A DNA stretch of 64,000 nucleotides from Rhizophagus irregularis (taxonomy: Eukaryota > Glomeromycota > Glomeromycetes > Glomerales > Glomeraceae), in the NCBI RefSeq assembly GCF_026210795.1, contig NC_089429.1:6109001-6173000 (forward strand), written 5' to 3'. The notes beneath the pieces are model-generated. The model was not told where the DNA came from, searched no databases, and saw only the letters and a program-made list of their open reading frames with translations. This document shows positions 59,016 through 64,000 of this stretch, in pieces; positions within the stretch are counted from its first letter, which is position 1, and every line of letters begins with the position of its first letter. Position numbers and translations under genes: made by a program.

Positions 59016-60349
59016 CAAGCATCTTGTATTGTATAAATAGAAATAAAATTACTTATTGAAAATTTACACGTCCACAAACAAGCAAATATACTAATAAAAA
59101 TAACCTACAGTGTATTGCAAAATATCATACAAGAAATCTAGACTAATTACTACTACTATTTATTATCCTACCCACAACTTACAGTATTTAACAGTCTGAA
59201 GAAAATCGCAGAAGAATAAGTGTGACCTCCAAATGAGATGGAAAGGAAGTGACCAGGAGAGTTGCAAAAGGGAGATAAGATGTGAAAATGGCGAACATAC
59301 AAAAAAGTACAGTAATAATTTTGTTTCCTTATCATTGAGAGGGTCGTACAGAAAGGAGAATCAGAAGTCACATGATTTGACTTGGAAATTTCCTTGCAAA
59401 TAAATCACAATGATCCAAATCAAGAATGTAACAAAAATTGTGCAGTGAAGGCATTATAATAGTTTTGTTTTTATTATAATTTCAATGTAAAATGTATAAT
59501 TGTAATATTTTAGTGTATTTTTAATATATAATAAATTGTATTACTTGCAATATATTATAATGATATTTTTGATATATAATAAAAATATAAATATCACATT
59601 TTTTTCATAAATTTTGACATATTTTTGATATATAGTAAACATATTTTAAACATATTTTAATCATGTGTTTTTTAACATATGTTCAACATATTGCCGTTAT
59701 CGAGTTACAACAGAGTTAACAGAAATGTATACGCAATATGTCAATCATATTTTAAAAATATTTTTACCATATTTTCAAAATCAATAGGTTTCTGCAAAGA
59801 AAATAAAACACGTCCAATAACATTAATTGAAACAGCTTAAAATTAATGTCAAAAATATTAACAAAACAGTTGAGTAATATTATAAGTTAATTTAATGTAT
59901 TAAAAGGGAATAATTTCACAGCATTAAAAAATAATAGTACATACAAATCAATAAAACTAAGTTATACAATCATTAATTAAAGATGGAAGTAGAAAAAAAA
60001 AAGAATTATGGATTATTTTAATGGACATAAGTAAAGCTTTTGATTCAGTTAATTCAATAATGTTAGAAAAATGTCTTAAAAGAATAAAAATACCAAAAAG
60101 GTTTATAAATATAGTAATAGATGTTGCATATAATAGATCCAATTGAGTAATAGTAGGAAAAGATCCATCAGATGAATATTATGTGCAAGATGATTGACCA
60201 AGGGAAAGTGTGGTCACCGATTTTACGGAAAATTTTTATGATCTATTATTAATTTATTTAGACAAAATTAAAGAACAAGATATGAACTTGAATGTGAATG
60301 AAATACAAATATTGAAGATGTAGCAGTAAAAACACAAATTAACGTATAA

Positions 60350-60694
60350 TTGACAGCTTATATGGACGATACTACAATAATAGGAAAAAATAAAGAAAAG
60401 GTCTTAGAAATGATTGATATTTGTCACAAGATCTTTAGCTTTGATAACGTTCATTTTAATGTCAATAAGCACGGAGTAATAAAAATAAATAGTAAAGAAA
60501 AAGAATTAATTATTAATGAAGATAAAATAAGAAAAATAAATAATAGTGAAGAAGGGAATAGTTATTTAGGTTTTTTTTTATATGGAACAATAAAAGGAAA
60601 ATATATTAAAAAAGAATTAAAGATATTATTGATAAAGCAGTCAAAAATAATCAGATGGAAAAACATAACTGAAAAACAGGTAATAGCAATTTGA
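60350..60694 (+). pseudogene. LINE reverse transcriptase palm block
   Basis: 114 codons open, the longest surviving piece of the 55.9-63.1 kb LINE. It begins LTAYMDDTTIIGKNKEKVLE, contains the catalytic YMDD, and continues through NSYLGFFLYGTIKGKYIKKE, the region after RT motif D/E. A stop ends it at 60694. Confidence 0.75.
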
Positions 60695-61377
60695 AATATA
60701 GTAGTCATACTGTATTATTTTAATGAAATAGGAATGTAAACAGTTAATGATTCCAATAAATAAGTTATGTAAAAATTAAGGTAAGGTAATACCAATGAAA
60801 AAAATAACAAAACTACCAATAATAACGCGGAAGTAAACGAACAAGTTTTAAAAGCTCTAAAAATTGCGGCCGTAGCGATTAAAGACGGTATAATTAGCTA
60901 TAACTACTCCAAATTATATAATATATGATAATAATATTATAGGACTTAAAAATATATACGGTGTATAATTAGAAAATATTAGTAAAAATATTTTATATTA
61001 CATCAATGATAAAAAGAACTTGGAGAGTTATTCAAATTCCATATGAAAGAAATGCAAAATGAATTATAGACTGCTTATTGTAACAAAAATTCAATAAATA
61101 CAAATGTGACGCATTAATGTTGTTGAAAAGATCTTAAAATTTGTGATTATGAGATTATGAATCTCATACAATTAATACAATTAAAGGGGTTGCATTAAAA
61201 TAGAAGATATATTAAATGAAGAACAATATATATTGTTCTTAAATAATGTTTAGAAAATAATAATACAACATTAATGAAATGGAAGCACATATGTAAGGAA
61301 GGTAATATCATAACAATAAAAGGCAAGCTACCAAATGGTATAAAATAATTAAAGGTCTCCATTTAAATAAATATTAT

Positions 61378-61560
61378 TTGGAAAAATTAAAATTAAATAA
61401 CAAAGAATTATTAATTAATAGAACGCATAATTATGTAGAAAATATAGGTAAATTAATAAAGAAAAATTTATTAACATGGAATGATGAAAACAAATTAGTA
61501 TTTGGAATATATAAAAAGAAATCACAAAGTAAAATCATGAATATATTGGAATGCATTTAA
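61378..61560 (+). pseudogene. LINE internal open block
   Basis: 60 codons (KLKLNNKELLINRTHNYVEN, then LLTWNDENKLVFGIYKKKSQ) between the RT and the C-terminal Cys cluster of the same LINE. Not an independent gene. Confidence 0.55.
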
Positions 61561-63315
61561 TTCATAAAGAAGATGAAAATGATGAAGATTCACTGAATTT
61601 AATAAAATGTAAAGATTATGAAAAAAATATTAAATATAATGGATAAAATAATTACAGATGTTGAACAAGAAAATGATATATAAATAGTAAGATAGTTATA
61701 ATTAATAAATATTGCAAAATGAATAATGAAACAAACAAGCGGATAATAAGTGAAATGGAGAAATTAATTGAAATGAATGAAATGGAAATATTGAGTTTCA
61801 TCAAGAAATACCAGAAGGTCAAAATAATAATAATTTGTTGTCTTGGACAATTATATTATTAGATCAAAATAATGCTGAAAAAGTAGAGTTAATGAGTATT
61901 ATAATAATATTGATACTAGTTAAAGACCATAGTAGAATAACTTTATGATTAGATAAAAATACATAACAATATTATTAATTTTAATCTAGAAAAAAGTGAA
62001 TGTAAAAGGCTGAACAATATATATATAAATTATATATGAAATATAAATTTATATTTAACTGGATAAAAGAACATTCATTAATATCATTTCATAGATAAAA
62101 ATGAAAGATAAAATATTAGAAAAGATAAAAAAGATAAACAGAACCAATTGATCCTAATAAAAAAGCATCATATTATATGAAATAGAAAATCAATCTTATA
62201 CACTAAGATGGAAAAAATGTCCAATATCAGCAGGTGATTATAGAAACTGGGTGAAAATGTATAATAGGATAAAATACAAAAGTGAAATGTTAGCAAGTGA
62301 ACATTTGATAGATATATTCCAGTTAAATGTATTACAAGAATACGATTGGAACACTACCTTTAATCTCATCAAAAAAGGAATAAGCAATAATATTTGTAAC
62401 TAATGTTTTAGATAATGAATTATGAGCATATAAAATTAAGAAGAATTACCAACATATGAAATTTTATTTAAAAGAGTTAGTAGTGCAATCATAATGAAAG
62501 CATGTATCAGATGCTGTAGTAAAATTGATAATTATAACATGCCTGAAAATTTAGATCATGTATGGAAATGTACAAGGAAAGAATATACAGAAGAAAAAAT
62601 TATGTATAATACATTTACATGAAGCGCTAACTGGTATAATTATAAAGTAGATAACATTAATGAGTTCAACAAAAATATTAATATCTGAGAATACTAATAG
62701 ATATGCATTAAAATATAGAGAATTAGTAACGAGGGGATTATATGATGATCAATAAAATAGGGAAAACTAAGGATGAAAAGGCGATGGTTAAGTAGTATGA
62801 AACATGAATGTTAGGATTATTGCATGGTGCTAAGTAAATAATATATACATTTTTTGCTCAGCAAAGAAAAATACAATTTTAAGAAAAAAATACACATTAT
62901 CTGTTATATTGACAACATTAATAGCAAATATTAAATATTATTAGGGTATATTGTTGTTTAGAAAGTAAATACATAAATAAAACAAAGAAATGTAAATATG
63001 AGTGAGGGTGAAACATAAACATATATGTTAAAAATAGGTTATTTTTTTTATTTTTTTATATATCTGATATGTAATTTATTTATAAATTTCATTAAAATAA
63101 TAAAAATAAATGCGCATTATTAACAAAAAATATAATAAAGGTTTTTTTTCATAAATACTACTAAGGAACTATACAAAATTGACTATAAATCACATATTTA
63201 TTGAAAAATATTAATGAAAGTGCCAAACTTGATTCTTAATTCCACCATAGTTTAATACATGAAATTATGGATTAAGCAAATGATTGCCTCACTAATTCAT
63301 TACACATGATTAAAG

Positions 63316-63516
63316 TTAATCTTCAAATAGTCGACTTGCATGCACCTGCTTGTAATGTGTAATTTTGTAATCCATGCTGCTAATTAATAAAAAACTTTTT
63401 TTTTTGGTACTTGAATGAATATAACTTTTCCTAACAATATTATATACATATTCAAAATGTCTGAAATGAATGAATTGTTTAACAAGTGTATTGATAAAGT
63501 TATTGCTAAAAAGCAT
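63316..63516 (-). CDS. Hypothetical short frame, 66 residues
   Basis: Open on the minus strand: FINTLVKQFIHFRHFEYVYN, IVRKSYIHSSTKKKSFLLIS, MDYKITHYKQVHASRLFED. No domain recognised. The composition is protein-like and it could be an exon or gene fragment; it abuts a hAT-type MITE upstream. Confidence 0.25.
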   Translation of the reverse strand: MLFSNNFINTLVKQFIHFRHFEYVYNIVRKSYIHSSTKKKSFLLISSMDYKITHYKQVHASRLFED

Positions 63517-63553
63517 TAAGAATATAAAAATTCAAGAAATTAGTATCAGTGGC

Positions 63554-63849
63554 TTTGGAAATAGGGATGGAATCGGTTAAAAACGAGTTGACTCGAGTCG
63601 ATTATGGAACTGATCTTAAATTTAAAAGATTCTGGATCTCTTGGGCTTAAACTACTACTTTTAATCATAAAAACTCTTCTGAACTTCAACCCGATTTCTC
63701 AAGAACTGACTCAAATTGAGTCATCTGACGATCACACACCAACTATCATTTGAAGGCCAATCATTTTTCTGATTAATCATCATCACATGCTCTACTTGTT
63801 GATGCACGTAGTTAGAACTGACAAACCGATTTCCATCCCTATTTGGAAA
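63554..63849. mobile_element. hAT-type MITE with 8-base TSD
   Basis: TTTGGAAA is duplicated at 63554-63561 and 63842-63849. The element (63562-63841) has inverted ends TAGGGATGGAATCGGTT and AACCGATTTCCATCCCTA, differing at one position. Its left subterminal region has GAGTTGACTCGAGTCG, similar to the CTCGAG-rich MITE at 1.5-1.7 kb. No coding. Confidence 0.85.
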
Positions 63850-64000
63850 AGTTTATCGTGCAAAATGGAAAATTCGTATCAATATTTTGCATTAAAATCT
63901 CTTCTTAATCTTCAGTTGATGAAAGTACTATCAAGGTGTTCATGATGTGATTATAAAATATGTATTGGTAATTAAATAATTTAGATTCATATTTATTTTA
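63850..64000. other. AT-rich end of window, no gene seen
   Basis: Nothing recognised. Confidence 0.4.

Larger units (their letters stand above)
56235..59799. mobile_element. 3.6 kb terminal-inverted-repeat element inserted in the LINE RT
   Basis: Left end CTTTACAGAAACCTTCAATT and the reverse-complemented right end CTTTGCAGAAACCTATTGATT are diverged inverted repeats that continue into AT-rich subterminal repeats (ATATTTT/ATATATAATA). An AAATAA duplication is seen at 56229-56234 and 59801-59806. Removing the element restores an uninterrupted LINE frame across the site (DLN then KTRPITLIETA), which fixes the borders. A second terminus-like sequence CTTTGCAGAAAACTCTAG lies inside at about 56685, suggesting nesting. 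No transposase is recognisable; the interior has 115-base tandem repeats and an intron/exon-like array. Confidence 0.75.
55925..63145 (+). mobile_element. LINE-type retrotransposon split by a DNA element
   Basis: Plus-strand LINE of the same family as the 7.6-9.4 kb relic. The N-terminal RT region (INEDIYNPLIKETEMEELDE, AITLTNNGKAAGNSKITYE, LTLIYPISKPTD) runs to 56234. It resumes at about 59807 with TRPITLIETA, LSNIISQFNVLKGNNFTALK, then LMDISKAFDSVNSIMLEKCL (RT motif A, 60020-60080) and YMDDTTIIGKNKEKVLEMID (palm YMDD at 60359-60370). The C-terminal part carries PTYEILFKRVS and a Cys cluster (ACIRCC ... LDHVWKC, about 62500-62575). The 3' end AATAATAAAAATAAATGCGC (about 63094-63120) resembles the AATAAAATGCG end of the other copy. 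Many stops; not autonomous. Confidence 0.85.

Noticed and set aside
59168-59371. 67-codon minus-strand frame
   Set aside because: Inside the TIR element, no recognisable domain; low support.

Overview
The window reads as nuclear DNA of an arbuscular mycorrhizal fungus, most likely Rhizophagus irregularis or a close Glomeromycotina relative. This is inferred from very AT-rich sequence, short GT-AG introns of about 70-150 bases, and a mix of gene families expanded in these fungi: AIG1-type GTPases, F-box/LRR-like proteins, TKL-like kinases with an N-terminal zinc ribbon, HSPA12-like Hsp70s, SAM-domain proteins, BTB proteins and long LINEs with RNase H. No database search was possible.

Most of the window is decayed mobile DNA. 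Region by region: 0.3-3.6 kb, a dead LINE (RT and RNase H). 3.7-4.0 kb, a BTB scrap. 7.6-9.4 kb, a LINE relic. 9.8-12.2 kb, an antisense LINE. 13-15.6 kb, a coding relic and a tandem duplication loaded with MITEs, leading into an intact AIG1 GTPase gene (15.71-17.15 kb). 17.8-20.4 kb, a broken small gene and a broken SAM-type gene separated by a hAT element with exact 8-base target duplications. 21.7-23.0 kb, a three-exon seven-helix membrane protein gene. 24.4-24.9 kb, an integrase tail. 26.8-27.7 kb, a six-exon ubiquitin E2 gene lacking its catalytic cysteine. 29.2-30.7 kb, a fold-back dimer and a Tc1-like remnant abutting a kinase pseudogene (30.7-32.6 kb). 33.8-35.8 kb, an inverted-repeat element and an Hsp70-like pseudogene. 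36.1-37.5 kb, an intact F-box-like gene. 38.4-42.1 kb, a very large inverted-repeat element built of simple repeats. 44-47 kb, four inverted-repeat elements. 50-55.7 kb, a tandem segmental array. 55.9-63.1 kb, a LINE split by a 3.6 kb terminal-inverted-repeat element that carries a run of intron/exon-like units. A hAT-type MITE lies at 63.6 kb.

Genes that look expressible are the AIG1 GTPase, the seven-helix protein, the E2 variant and the F-box-like protein. They do not form a pathway by position; each sits alone among repeats. The two observations most worth following are the E2 gene (full splice structure and fold kept, active-site Cys replaced by Asn at the equivalent position) and the micro-exon-like array inside the 56.2-59.8 kb element.
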